NCBI GenBank assembly: GCA_904377845.1
Contig: CAJFGR010000035.1
Location: 1 to 40,022, forward strand
DNA from: an uncultured Ruminococcus sp.
GTDB lineage: Bacteria > Bacillota > Clostridia > Lachnospirales > Lachnospiraceae
Reading direction: 5' to 3'
DNA length: 40,022 nucleotides
The position numbers were made by a program, and so were the translations under genes. The notes under the pieces were generated by a model that worked only from the letters and a program-made list of their open reading frames with translations, was not told the origin of the DNA and did not search any database. This document shows positions 1 through 8,267 of this stretch, one piece after another; the first letter of the stretch is position 1, and each line of letters opens with the position of its first letter.

Positions 1-178
1 GACAGACGTGGATGAGTGGGGCAAGAGAAGATTCGCTTACGAGATCCAGAAGATGACAGAAGGATATTACTACTTCGTACACTTCGAGGCTGAGACTACG
101 GTTCCGGGCGAAGTGGAACAGCGTATCCGCATTATGGACAACGTGCTCAGATATTTATGCGTGAAACAGGAAGCATAA
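1..178 (+). CDS. rpsF: 30S ribosomal protein S6, 3' end only
   Basis: The reading frame enters from the left edge at base 2 and stops at TAA 176-178. The visible residues include the S6 signature DEWGKRRFAYEI followed by GYYYFVHF and a C-terminal RIMDNVLRYL helix, which is the second half of bacterial S6, a small-subunit protein that binds 16S rRNA next to S18. It is followed after 16 bases by ssb and then rpsR, the conserved rpsF-ssb-rpsR operon of Firmicutes, which supports the call. The N-terminal half and the promoter lie outside the window. Confidence 0.95.
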   Translation, partial: TDVDEWGKRRFAYEIQKMTEGYYYFVHFEAETTVPGEVEQRIRIMDNVLRYLCVKQEA

Positions 179-194
179 GCGGAAAGAGGTATAT

Positions 195-638
195 ATGAAT
201 AAAGCAGTATTAGTAGGACGGTTGACAAGAGATCCTGAAGTCAGATATTCACAGGGAGAAAATGCAACGGCAGTTGCAAGATACACAGTTGCCGTTGACC
301 GCAGATTCAAGAGAGACGGAGAGCCGACAGCAGATTTCATTCCGTGTGTCGTGTTCGGACGTTCCGCAGAGTTTGCAGAGAAATATTTCCGTCAGGGAAT
401 GCGCGTTTCCATTTCCGGCCGTATCCAGACCGGTAGCTACACGAACAAAGACGGTGTGAAAGTATACACAACGGAAGTGATCGTGGAGGAGCAGGAATTC
501 GCAGAGAGCAGAGCTGAGAGCGAGGCAAACAGAGCATCCTACCAGCATTCTGCACCGGCACCGGCGCCGAGCGCACCGGCTGGTGACGGATTTATGAATA
601 TCCCGGATGGCATTGATGAGGAGTTACCGTTCAATTAA
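195..638 (+). CDS. ssb: Single-stranded DNA-binding protein
   Basis: This 147-residue protein coats single-stranded DNA during replication and repair and recruits partner proteins through its C-terminal tip. It starts MNKAVLVGRLTRDPEVRY, the usual SSB opening, and residues 1 to about 105 form the OB fold (FIPCVVFGRSAEFAEKYF, MRVSISGRIQTGSY). A flexible Ala/Pro-rich linker (about 115-130) leads to an acidic tip ending DEELPFN, matching the family D-D-L-P-F rule. A ribosome site, GGAAAGAGG, lies at 181-189. It sits between rpsF and rpsR in the same direction, so it is co-transcribed with ribosomal genes. Confidence 0.97.
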   Translation: MNKAVLVGRLTRDPEVRYSQGENATAVARYTVAVDRRFKRDGEPTADFIPCVVFGRSAEFAEKYFRQGMRVSISGRIQTGSYTNKDGVKVYTTEVIVEEQEFAESRAESEANRASYQHSAPAPAPSAPAGDGFMNIPDGIDEELPFN

Positions 639-656
639 GGAAAGGAGATAACCATC

Positions 657-923
657 ATGGCTTACGAAAAGGGAAGCAGACCGGAAGGCGGTTTCAAGAG
701 AAGAGGACCGGCCCGCAGAAGAAAAAAAGTCTGCGTATTCTGTGGTAAAGAGAATAACGAGATCGATTACAAGGACGTAGCAAAGCTTAAGAAGTATATT
801 TCCGAGAGAGGAAAAATCCTTCCGAGAAGAATCACAGGAAACTGTGCAAAGCATCAGAGAGCTCTTACAGTAGCAATCAAGAGAGCAAGACACATTGCAC
901 TGATGCCGTACGTTCAGGACTAA
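657..923 (+). CDS. rpsR: 30S ribosomal protein S18
   Basis: This 88-residue protein is S18, which pairs with S6 on the platform of the small subunit. The N-terminus is Arg/Lys-rich ([19 protein letters not shown]), followed by the conserved [33 protein letters not shown] core and a C-terminal basic helix ending [10 protein letters not shown]. Two cysteines (VCVFCG) suggest the zinc-type variant, which is an inference. AAAGGAGAT at 640-648 precedes the start. It closes the rpsF-ssb-rpsR operon; a hairpin overlapping its 3' end probably terminates transcription. Confidence 0.97.
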   Translation: MAYEKGSRPEGGFKRRGPARRRKKVCVFCGKENNEIDYKDVAKLKKYISERGKILPRRITGNCAKHQRALTVAIKRARHIALMPYVQD

Positions 924-947
924 TTGAGAATACGGCAGTCTTTTTTT
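904..947 (+). terminator. Probable intrinsic terminator overlapping the rpsR stop
   Basis: TGCCGTA at 904-910 pairs with TACGGCA at 931-937, extended by TTC 913-915 with GAA 928-930, and is followed by GTC and seven T at 941-947. The left arm is inside the last codons of rpsR and the stop codon is in the loop. The stem is modest, so the call is moderate. Confidence 0.5.
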
Positions 948-959
948 AGTCGAATATTA

Positions 960-987
960 TTGACATATGTTCATAACATAGTATACT
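960..987 (+). promoter_or_regulatory. SigA-type promoter with an embedded inverted repeat
   Basis: TTGACA at 960-965 and TATACT at 982-987 are separated by 16 bases, a near-consensus housekeeping promoter. The spacer contains TATGTT-CAT-AACATA (966-980), a perfect 6-base inverted repeat with a 3-base centre, positioned where a bound repressor would block RNA polymerase. It would drive the DUF134 gene and probably the redox fusion gene behind it. That the repeat is an operator is inferred. Confidence 0.7.
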
Positions 988-1026
988 TATACTCAGAGCT
1001 ACATCAGCAGAAGGGAGGAGAAGATT

Positions 1027-1416
1027 ATGGCAAGACCGCAGAAACAGCGGTGTATCTGTTCGCTGCCCTGTGTGACAGGATTCGAACCACAGGGCCGTGA
1101 GGCTGCCGGCAGCATTAATCTTACATATGACGAGTACGAAGTGCTCCGTCTGCTGGATCATATGCAGATGACGCAGGAACAGTGTGCGAAGAGGATGCAG
1201 ATCTCCCGCCCGACTGTGACGCGGATCTACGACGAGGCGCGCCGGAAGATGGCGGATATGCTCGTGAACGGCAAGACTCTTACGATCGGCGGGGGCGACG
1301 TCTTTGTCTGTCCGGCAATGCGGCCGGAGTGTGCGGGGGAAGAACACTGCTGTCATAAGAACCCGGAGCTGTCGCGAGGCGTCAGGACGCTTGAAGATGA
1401 CTCGGCGGATGAGTGA
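1027..1416 (+). CDS. DUF134 (UPF0251) family putative DNA-binding protein
   Basis: This 129-residue protein has the DUF134 layout: an N-terminal Cys cluster (C9, C11, C15), a helix-turn-helix of sigma-70 region 4 type at about residues 33-72 (YEVLRLLDHMQMTQEQCAKRM then ISRPTVTRIYDEAR), and a Cys-rich C-terminal part (C95, C102, C108, C109). The family is annotated as predicted DNA-binding protein with no firm function. The many cysteines suggest metal or redox sensing, which is inference. A strong GGGAGGAG site lies at 1014-1021. It is 52 bases upstream of a sulfur/redox flavoprotein in the same direction and behind an operator-like promoter, so it may regulate that gene and itself. Confidence 0.85.
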   Translation: MARPQKQRCICSLPCVTGFEPQGREAAGSINLTYDEYEVLRLLDHMQMTQEQCAKRMQISRPTVTRIYDEARRKMADMLVNGKTLTIGGGDVFVCPAMRPECAGEEHCCHKNPELSRGVRTLEDDSADE

Positions 1417-1468
1417 AAGCGGCAGAGAGCTCAGTGTCAGGAAAATAGAAAAAGAAGAGAGGTAGAAG

Positions 1469-4054
1469 ATGATGAAGGTACTCATTATCGGCGGTGTCGC
1501 TGCCGGAACAAAAACTGCGGCAAAGTTAAAAAGAGAAGACAGAAGTATTGAAGTAACAGTCATCACAAAAGATCAGGATATCTCTTATGCAGGATGCGGA
1601 CTCCCGTATTATGTAGGCGGATTGATCGAGAGCAGGGACGAGCTGATCGTAAATACACCTCAGAAGTATTCCGGGCTCACAGGAGTAGAGGTGCGCACCG
1701 GAAAAGAGGCAATTGCCCTTGATGCGGACAAGAAAGAAGTTACGGTAAAAGATGTACAGACCGGCAATACAGAGGTCTGTCCTTACGATAAGCTGGTGCT
1801 CGCAGTCGGCGCTTCCGCTGCGGAACTGCCCATCAAAGGAAAAGAGCTTCCGGGCGTGTTCAAGATGAGAACCCCGGATGACGCGGAGGCGATGCGTACA
1901 TATGCGGAGACAAACGGCGTGAAGAAAGCGGTTGTGATCGGCGCCGGATTTATCGGTCTTGAGGCAGCGGAAAATCTGCACGCCAGAGGAATCAATGTGA
2001 CAGTCATTGATTTCGCATCCCAGATCCTGCCGAATATTCTTGATCCGGAGATGGCTGCCTATGCGAAGAAACATCTTCTTGGACAGGGAATCCGTGTGAT
2101 TACCGGAACAAGTGCAGAAGAAGTACTCGGAACAGATCAGGTGACAGGCGTGAAGACGTCGGCAGGCACGCTGCCCTGCGAAATGCTGATCATGGCTGCA
2201 GGCATCCGCCCGAATACCGGTTTCCTCGAGAATACGGGAATCGAGATGTTTAAGGGAACCATCCTTGTGGACGGACAGATGAAGACAAACCTTAACGATG
2301 TCTATGCGGCAGGAGACTGCGTCATGGTGACAAACCGGATCACAGGTAAGAGACAGTGGTCGCCTATGGGATCTTCTGCAAATATGGAAGGACGTACCCT
2401 GGCACAGGTGCTCGCAGGGGCACAGAAGACTTATCCGGGCGTGCTGGGAACCGGCGTGGTAAAACTCCCGGGCTTAAATGTGGGACGCACCGGTCTTACA
2501 GAGGCGCAGGCAAAAGAGGCTGGATACGACGTCATTACAGCACTTGTGCCGACAGATGACAAGGCGCATTATTATCCGGATGCATCTTTCTTTATCACAA
2601 AGGTGATCGCGGACAAGACGACGAGGAAACTGCTCGGAGTTCAGGTGTTCGGACCGGGTGAAGTGGACAAGATGGTGGATATCGCGGTTATGGGCATCAA
2701 TATGGGTGCAAAACTGGATGATTTCGAGAATGCGGACTTTGCATACGCTCCGCCCTTCTCCACGGCGATTCATCCGTTCGTACAGGCTGTCTACGTGCTG
2801 ATGAATAAGATTGACGGAACATTTGTGAGCATGACGCCGGCAGAATATGCGGCAGGCGCAGCGGAAGGATACCGTGTAGTGGACGTACAGCCGGAGCCGG
2901 CCATCCGCGGAGCGTTCTTTGTAAATCTGGCTCAGGTCAACGGCGAGATCGAAGGTCTCGGAAAAGATGAGAAGCTTCTGCTCGTATGTGCAAAGGGAAA
3001 GAGGGCATATTTCCTGCAGAACAGAATGCGCTATTATGGATATAAAAATACAGTTGTACTTGAAGGCGCTACATTCTTCAACGATGTCAAAGTAAAAAAT
3101 GCCGAAGGTGCGGTTTCCAAGGAAGAGGAGACAAGAGTGAAAGCGCTCGGTTTCCTGAAAGATAAGAGAACACCGGATAAATTTAATGCCCGTGTAATCA
3201 CAAGGAACGGAAAGATCACGGCGGACGAGGCGAGAGTAATTGCCGAGGCGGCAGAGAAGTTCGGAAGCGGTGAGGTGACTATGACATCCCGTCTGACCAT
3301 GGAGATCCAGGGTGTGCCCTTTGACAACATCGAGCCTTTGAGAGAGTACTTGATGCAGGCAGGTCTTGAGACAGGCGGCACGGGTTCCAAAGTCCGTCCG
3401 GTCGTATCCTGTAAGGGAACAACCTGCCAGTACGGACTGATCGATACATTTGCCCTGTCAGAGGAAATCCATGAGAGATTCTATCACGGCTACCGTGAAG
3501 TAAAACTGCCGCATAAGTTCAAGATTGCTGTGGGCGGCTGCCCGAACAACTGTGTGAAACCGGATCTGAATGATCTCGGAATTATCGGTCAGAGAGTTCC
3601 CCAGATCGATCTGGAGAAATGCCACGGCTGTAAGGTATGCCAGATTGAGAATAACTGTCCGATCGGCGTGGCGAAGATGGCCGACGGAAAGATTACAATC
3701 GATGAGGCTGCGTGCAACCACTGCGGCCGCTGCGTGGGCAAATGTCCGTTCCACGCGGTTGAGGATTACACAAACGGTTACCGCATTTACATCGGCGGAC
3801 GCTGGGGCAAGAAGGTAGCTCAGGGAAGATATCTGGACAAAGTGTTCACGGATAAAGAAGAAGTACTTGAGATCGTGGAAAAAGCAATCCTGCTGTTCCG
3901 CGAGCAGGGAATCACAGGTGAGAGATTTGCCGATACTGTTGCAAGGCTCGGATTCGAAAATGTTCAGGAGCAGCTTCTGAGCAATGATCTGCTTGCAAGA
4001 AAGGATGAAAATCTGAAAGCTCAGAAACATCTGAAGGGCGGAGCTACCTGCTAG
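1469..4054 (+). CDS. CoA-disulfide/persulfide reductase - rhodanese - siroheme sulfite reductase-like fusion
   Basis: This 861-residue protein joins three modules. Residues 1-445 are an FAD/NAD(P)H disulfide reductase of the CoA-disulfide or NADH-persulfide reductase type: FAD loop GGVAAG (8-13), redox Cys43 in YAGCGLPYYVGG, NAD loop GAGFIG (158-163), and AAGD at 280-283. Residues about 455-540 are rhodanese-like with Cys507 in VCAKGKRA. Residues about 575-700 are a siroheme nitrite/sulfite reductase domain with C648, C653, C691 and C695 (GGCPNNC). Residues 715-765 are a two-cluster ferredoxin (C718, C721, C724, C730; C749, C752, C755, C759). Reductase-rhodanese proteins are known; the added siroheme and ferredoxin parts suggest one polypeptide carrying electrons from NAD(P)H to sulfite or a related sulfur species, probably cytoplasmic. 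The reaction is inferred. It starts at ATG 1469; starting one codon later is possible. Confidence 0.88.
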   Translation: MMKVLIIGGVAAGTKTAAKLKREDRSIEVTVITKDQDISYAGCGLPYYVGGLIESRDELIVNTPQKYSGLTGVEVRTGKEAIALDADKKEVTVKDVQTGNTEVCPYDKLVLAVGASAAELPIKGKELPGVFKMRTPDDAEAMRTYAETNGVKKAVVIGAGFIGLEAAENLHARGINVTVIDFASQILPNILDPEMAAYAKKHLLGQGIRVITGTSAEEVLGTDQVTGVKTSAGTLPCEMLIMAAGIRPNTGFLENTGIEMFKGTILVDGQMKTNLNDVYAAGDCVMVTNRITGKRQWSPMGSSANMEGRTLAQVLAGAQKTYPGVLGTGVVKLPGLNVGRTGLTEAQAKEAGYDVITALVPTDDKAHYYPDASFFITKVIADKTTRKLLGVQVFGPGEVDKMVDIAVMGINMGAKLDDFENADFAYAPPFSTAIHPFVQAVYVLMNKIDGTFVSMTPAEYAAGAAEGYRVVDVQPEPAIRGAFFVNLAQVNGEIEGLGKDEKLLLVCAKGKRAYFLQNRMRYYGYKNTVVLEGATFFNDVKVKNAEGAVSKEEETRVKALGFLKDKRTPDKFNARVITRNGKITADEARVIAEAAEKFGSGEVTMTSRLTMEIQGVPFDNIEPLREYLMQAGLETGGTGSKVRPVVSCKGTTCQYGLIDTFALSEEIHERFYHGYREVKLPHKFKIAVGGCPNNCVKPDLNDLGIIGQRVPQIDLEKCHGCKVCQIENNCPIGVAKMADGKITIDEAACNHCGRCVGKCPFHAVEDYTNGYRIYIGGRWGKKVAQGRYLDKVFTDKEEVLEIVEKAILLFREQGITGERFADTVARLGFENVQEQLLSNDLLARKDENLKAQKHLKGGATC

Positions 4055-4055
4055 A

Positions 4056-4089
4056 AATCTGCATAGATCCTGCGGGAATCTGCATAGAT
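4056..4089 (+). repeat. 13-base direct repeat, 21-base period
   Basis: AATCTGCATAGAT occurs at 4056-4068 and again at 4077-4089, immediately behind the redox fusion gene. It may be a short slippage duplication; no function is visible. Confidence 0.6.
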
Positions 4090-4113
4090 ATTTAACAAAA
4101 GATGAAGATACAG

Positions 4114-4156
4114 GCCGGACAGAGAGGGAGAGTTCCCTGCGCTGTCCGGTGTTTTT
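4114..4156 (+). terminator. Intrinsic terminator behind the redox fusion gene
   Basis: CCGGACAG 4115-4122 pairs with CTGTCCGG 4142-4149 (one more G-T pair outside), with a smaller GGGA/TCCC hairpin in the loop, followed by TGTTTTT 4150-4156. Confidence 0.8.
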
Positions 4157-4224
4157 GTGCGATAAGCCCGGCAAGCGGCTGCCGTGCTTGCACGGGCAGG
4201 CATTTGACGACATAAATTCTACAG

Positions 4225-4253
4225 TGGTAAATTTTCTGAAGAAATGGTATAAT
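4225..4253 (+). promoter_or_regulatory. Extended -10 promoter for gdpP-rplI-dnaB
   Basis: TGGTATAAT (4245-4253) is an extended -10 with consensus TATAAT at 4248-4253. The -35 at the right distance (TGGTAA, 4225-4230) is weak, as is usual when the TGn extension is present. Transcription would start near 4260, leaving a leader of about 85 bases. Confidence 0.6.
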
Positions 4254-4308
4254 AAGTCGTTAGTATTAGGAAAGGGAAGTTAAACTCCTTTTTATGATAA
4301 GCGTTGTG

Positions 4309-4328
4309 CGCGCCTGTATACGGGCGCG
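4309..4328 (+). promoter_or_regulatory. GC-rich hairpin in the gdpP leader
   Basis: CGCGCCTG 4309-4316 pairs with CGGGCGCG 4321-4328 (one G-U pair) around a TATA loop. It ends two bases before the GAGGTGAG ribosome site (4331-4338), so it could affect access or mRNA stability. No T run follows, so it is not a terminator. It does not look like a ydaO-type riboswitch, which is much larger. Confidence 0.55.
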
Positions 4329-4345
4329 GATGAGGTGAGAATGAT

Positions 4346-6394
4346 ATGAAAAAGAGAAACAGAATGCGTTTGAAGGGGCAGCTCAGGATGTATATGAGCT
4401 GGCCGCTGATCATGACAATCCTGCTGGCGGCAGTGGATATCTGGGTGTATGTGATTGATAAAAAGGCCGGCTTTATTATGACGGTATTCATCCTGATCTA
4501 TCTGGGTATTGCCGGAGGTCTGTATTTTTACAACCGTTCTCTGATCCTTGCAGATCTGATCCAGTTTTCAGCGCAGTATAAAGGAATCGAGCATACTCTT
4601 TTGAAAGAACTGGCGGTTCCTTATGCCATTGCACTTGAGGACGGGCGTATACTGTGGAAGAATGATGCGTTTGCCGCATTGATGGACAGTCCCCGGAAGG
4701 AAAAGTATCTGAACCGGATGATTCCGGAACTTCATACGGGTGTATTTCCGAAGGAAGATATGGAGCACGTGGAGCTTGAGGTGAGCTATCACGACAGAGA
4801 TTATCAGGCCGAACTGCGCCGGGTGTCTCTTCAGGGCTTCAGCCAGAAAGAGGAACTTCTGCAGATTCCTGAAGAGGAAGAATATTTCGTGGCAGTATCC
4901 CTTCAGGATGTGACGGAACTGAATGCCTATATCAAGGAAAATGAAGATCAGAGGATGATCGCCGGTCTGATTTATATTGATAACTATGATGAAGTAATGG
5001 AAAGTGTCGAGGAAGTGCGCCAGTCTCTGCTGGTTGCTCTTATCGACAGAAAAATCAATAAATACATCGGGGATGTGGACGGCATTGTCAAGAAGATGGA
5101 GAAGGATAAGTATTTTGTTGTCATCCGCAAGTCCAGTTACCGCAAGATTGCTGAGGACAAGTTCTCCATTCTTGAGGAAGTAAAGCAAGTCAATATCGGA
5201 AATGCCCGTTCCGCAACTCTCAGTATCGGACTGGGACTTAATACCGCGACTTATGCGCTCAGCTATCAGTTTGCCCGTGTGGCCATCGATCTTGCCCTCG
5301 CAAGAGGCGGAGACCAGGCGGTTATTAAGGACTGCAACGGCATCACGTATTTTGGCGGCAAGAAAGAACAGACCGCGAAGAATACCCGGGTTAAGGCCCG
5401 CGTAAAGGCAGAGGCCTTGAGAGAATTTATTGTGACCAAGGACCAGGTTATTGTCATGGGACATAAAATTGCAGATCCGGATTCATTCGGAGCCTGCATG
5501 GGTATTTACAGGGCAGTGGTAAGCCTGGAGAAGAAGGCGCATATCGTGATCAACACGGTTACAGAGTCTGTGCGGCCGCTGTACGATGAGATTGCAGAGA
5601 GCCCTGCATATGAAGATGATATTTTCCTGACGTCAGATCAGGCGCTGGATTATATAACAGACAGTACCATGGTGATTGTGGTAGATACAAATAAACCGCA
5701 GATGACAGAGTGTCCGGAACTGCTGAGGCGATCCCGCATGATCGCGGTGCTCGACCATCACCGGCAGAGCAGCAATATAATTGAGAATGCGGTTCTGTCT
5801 TATGTGGAGCCCTATTCATCGTCCACCTGTGAGATGGTGGCAGAGGTGCTTCAGTATATCGCAGATGATATTAAAATCCCGTCTGTGGAGGCAGAGTGTC
5901 TGTATGCGGGCATTATGATTGACACGAGAAACTTTATGAACCGGACAGGCGTGCGTACATTCGAGGCGGCGGCTTTCCTGCGCCGGTGCGGCGCGGATAT
6001 TACCCGTGTGCGTAAGATGTTCCGCGATGATATGGCGTCCTACCGCGCCAAGGCAGAGGCGATGCGCAAAGCAGAGGTATACCGTGAGGAATTTGCGATT
6101 GCACAGTGCCCGAGCAATATCGACAGCCCGACGGTGCTGGCTGCCCAGACAGCCAATGAGCTTCTGGATATCAGCGGTATCAAGGCGTCGTTTGTCCTGA
6201 CTATTTATGACGGAAAGATCTATTTAAGCGCGCGTTCCATCGACGAAGTGAATGTACAGATCATAGCAGAGAAACTGGGCGGCGGCGGCCATATCAACTC
6301 TGCGGGCGCACAGTTTGACCATACGAATATGGACGAGGCGATCAAAGCACTGAAAGCAACGATCGACCAGATGATAGAGGAAGGAGATATTTAA
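4346..6394 (+). CDS. gdpP: Cyclic-di-AMP phosphodiesterase GdpP (DHH family)
   Basis: This 682-residue membrane protein hydrolyses c-di-AMP, controlling the level of that second messenger. It has two N-terminal membrane segments (about 18-37 and 41-62), a degenerate PAS-like region (about 80-190), a degenerate GGDEF-like region (about 200-340), then DHH and DHHA1 domains. Catalytic motifs are visible: GHKIADPDS (H373, D377, D379), VVDTN (D447), DHH at 470-472, and GGGGH in the DHHA1 part near the C-terminus. Length and order fit GdpP of Firmicutes. An in-frame ATG just upstream at 4341 runs into TGA, so 4346 is the start. The stop is two bases before rplI, giving the conserved gdpP-rplI-dnaB operon. 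Confidence 0.95.
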   Translation: MKKRNRMRLKGQLRMYMSWPLIMTILLAAVDIWVYVIDKKAGFIMTVFILIYLGIAGGLYFYNRSLILADLIQFSAQYKGIEHTLLKELAVPYAIALEDGRILWKNDAFAALMDSPRKEKYLNRMIPELHTGVFPKEDMEHVELEVSYHDRDYQAELRRVSLQGFSQKEELLQIPEEEEYFVAVSLQDVTELNAYIKENEDQRMIAGLIYIDNYDEVMESVEEVRQSLLVALIDRKINKYIGDVDGIVKKMEKDKYFVVIRKSSYRKIAEDKFSILEEVKQVNIGNARSATLSIGLGLNTATYALSYQFARVAIDLALARGGDQAVIKDCNGITYFGGKKEQTAKNTRVKARVKAEALREFIVTKDQVIVMGHKIADPDSFGACMGIYRAVVSLEKKAHIVINTVTESVRPLYDEIAESPAYEDDIFLTSDQALDYITDSTMVIVVDTNKPQMTECPELLRRSRMIAVLDHHRQSSNIIENAVLSYVEPYSSSTCEMVAEVLQYIADDIKIPSVEAECLYAGIMIDTRNFMNRTGVRTFEAAAFLRRCGADITRVRKMFRDDMASYRAKAEAMRKAEVYREEFAIAQCPSNIDSPTVLAAQTANELLDISGIKASFVLTIYDGKIYLSARSIDEVNVQIIAEKLGGGGHINSAGAQFDHTNMDEAIKALKATIDQMIEEGDI

Positions 6395-6396
6395 AG

Positions 6397-6846
6397 ATGA
6401 AAGTAATATTATTACAGGATGTAAAATCTCTCGGGAAAAAAGGAGAGATTGTAAATGTAAATGACGGATATGCAAGAAATTTTATCCTGCCTAAAAAGCT
6501 TGGAGCGGAGGCTACGCCCAAGAACCTCAATGACCTGAAGCTTCAGAAGAACAATGAGAAGAAGGTGGCTCAGGAAAATCTGGACGCGGCAAAAGAATTG
6601 GCTGCAGAGCTGGCGGCAGGCAAAGTAGAACTTGCCATCAAAGTCGGAGAGGGCGGCAGAACTTTCGGCTCTGTGTCCAGTAAGGAGATCGCGGCGGCTG
6701 TTAAAGAGCAGATGAAGCTTGACGTGGATAAGAAGAAAATTGTTCTGAAAGAGAATATCAAAACGCTCGGCACGCATATTGTAAATGTAAAACTTCATCC
6801 GGAAGTAACTGCGGAGCTGAAAGTAGTCGTGAAAGAGGAAGCGTAA
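6397..6846 (+). CDS. rplI: 50S ribosomal protein L9
   Basis: This 149-residue protein is L9, a two-domain protein on the large-subunit surface near the L1 stalk. It opens [19 protein letters not shown], has the family motif [17 protein letters not shown], then the long connecting helix and the C-terminal domain ([17 protein letters not shown]). The ribosome site GAGGAAGGAGAT lies inside the end of gdpP, so the two are tightly coupled. dnaB follows after 47 bases. Confidence 0.97.
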   Translation: MKVILLQDVKSLGKKGEIVNVNDGYARNFILPKKLGAEATPKNLNDLKLQKNNEKKVAQENLDAAKELAAELAAGKVELAIKVGEGGRTFGSVSSKEIAAAVKEQMKLDVDKKKIVLKENIKTLGTHIVNVKLHPEVTAELKVVVKEEA

Positions 6847-6893
6847 GGATAGCTGTAACTAAAATGTAACAGAAGCATAAAGGAGACTTCTTT

Positions 6894-8240
6894 ATGGAGA
6901 ACATAGAAGCGGCGATGAAACGGATACCGCCCCACAGCATAGAGGCCGAGCAGGCGGTGCTGGGGGCGATGCTGATGAATAAGGATGCTGTTATGGTCGC
7001 GTCGGAGATCATTACGGGAGAAGACTTTTACCAGACCGCTTACGGGATCATATTCGACAGCGTAGTCGATCTTTTTAAAGCCGGGAAACCTGCGGATCTG
7101 ATCACTCTGCAGGAGAAGTTAAAAGAGAAAAATGTTCCTCCTGAGATCAGCAGCATGGAATTTGTAAAGGATCTTCTGGAAGGAACACAGACGTCGGCAA
7201 ATGTGAAGTACTATGCGGAGATCGTACGTGACAAATCGATTTTGCGCAGGCTGATCCGGATTAATGAAGATATCGCGAATACCTGTTATCTGGAAAACCA
7301 GCCTCTCGACGAGATACTTGAGAAGACACAGAAAGAGGTGTTTGAGCTTGTAGAACACGGTAATTCCGAGGAATATGTACCGATCCGGCAGGTTGTCTTA
7401 AATGCCCTTGATGTGATCGAGAGAGCCTCAAAGACAAAGGGAAATGTAACGGGTATTCCCACGGGATTTATCGATCTCGACTATAAATTGTCCGGTCTGC
7501 AGAGATCGGATCTGGTACTGATTGCTGCCAGACCTTCCATGGGCAAGACGGCGTTTGTGCTGAACATTGCCCAGCACGTGGCATTCCGCCAGAATCTTGC
7601 GGTTGCCATTTTCAGTCTTGAGATGTCAAAAGAACAGCTTGTGAACCGTCTTTTCTCACTGGAGTCCCATGTGGATGCCCAGGTGCTCAGAACAGGTAAT
7701 CTTTCGGATACGGACTGGGAAAAGCTGATCGAGGGAGCGGGGACAATCGGTAATTCCCGGATGATTATAGATGATACGTCAGGTATCTCAATATCGGAGA
7801 TGCGTTCAAAGTGCAGAAAATATAAGCTTGAAATCGGTCTTGACCTTATTATTATCGACTACCTGCAGCTGATGAGCGGAAGCGGCGGCCGTAAAAATGA
7901 GAGCCGTCAGCAGGAGATCTCTGAGATCTCCCGTTCGCTTAAAGGCCTTGCCCGTGAGCTGAACGTACCGGTTATCGCGCTGTCTCAGCTGAGCCGTGCG
8001 GTAGAGCAGAGAACGGATAAGCGCCCCATGCTCTCGGATCTGCGTGAGTCCGGAGCAATCGAGCAGGACGCCGACGTTTGTATGTTTATCTACAGAGATG
8101 ATTATTATAATCCTGACACGGAAGATAAAAACATTGCGGAAATCATTATCGCGAAGCAGAGAAACGGCCCGATCGGAACCGTCCGGCTTGCGTGGATGCC
8201 GCAGTACACACGCTTCGGAAATGAACTGCGGCAGCAGTGA
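6894..8240 (+). CDS. dnaB: Replicative DNA helicase
   Basis: This 448-residue protein is the hexameric helicase that unwinds DNA at the fork and binds primase. The N-terminal domain (about 10-110; PPHSIEAEQAVLGAML) is followed by a linker and the RecA-like ATPase with Walker A ARPSMGKTA (about 212-220), Walker B LIIIDYLQLM, and DLRESGAIEQDADV. No intein or insertion is visible. AAGGAGAC at 6881-6888 precedes the start. It ends 27 bases from the end of the convergent MerR-like gene, and its probable terminator lies inside that gene. Confidence 0.97.
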   Translation: MENIEAAMKRIPPHSIEAEQAVLGAMLMNKDAVMVASEIITGEDFYQTAYGIIFDSVVDLFKAGKPADLITLQEKLKEKNVPPEISSMEFVKDLLEGTQTSANVKYYAEIVRDKSILRRLIRINEDIANTCYLENQPLDEILEKTQKEVFELVEHGNSEEYVPIRQVVLNALDVIERASKTKGNVTGIPTGFIDLDYKLSGLQRSDLVLIAARPSMGKTAFVLNIAQHVAFRQNLAVAIFSLEMSKEQLVNRLFSLESHVDAQVLRTGNLSDTDWEKLIEGAGTIGNSRMIIDDTSGISISEMRSKCRKYKLEIGLDLIIIDYLQLMSGSGGRKNESRQQEISEISRSLKGLARELNVPVIALSQLSRAVEQRTDKRPMLSDLRESGAIEQDADVCMFIYRDDYYNPDTEDKNIAEIIIAKQRNGPIGTVRLAWMPQYTRFGNELRQQ

Positions 8241-8267
8241 GATCTATGTAAAAGTCCATGCCGGGGA

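Noticed and set aside
4224-4345. c-di-AMP (ydaO-type) riboswitch in the gdpP leader
   Set aside because: Leader is too short, with a single hairpin, and lacks the complex fold of that riboswitch.
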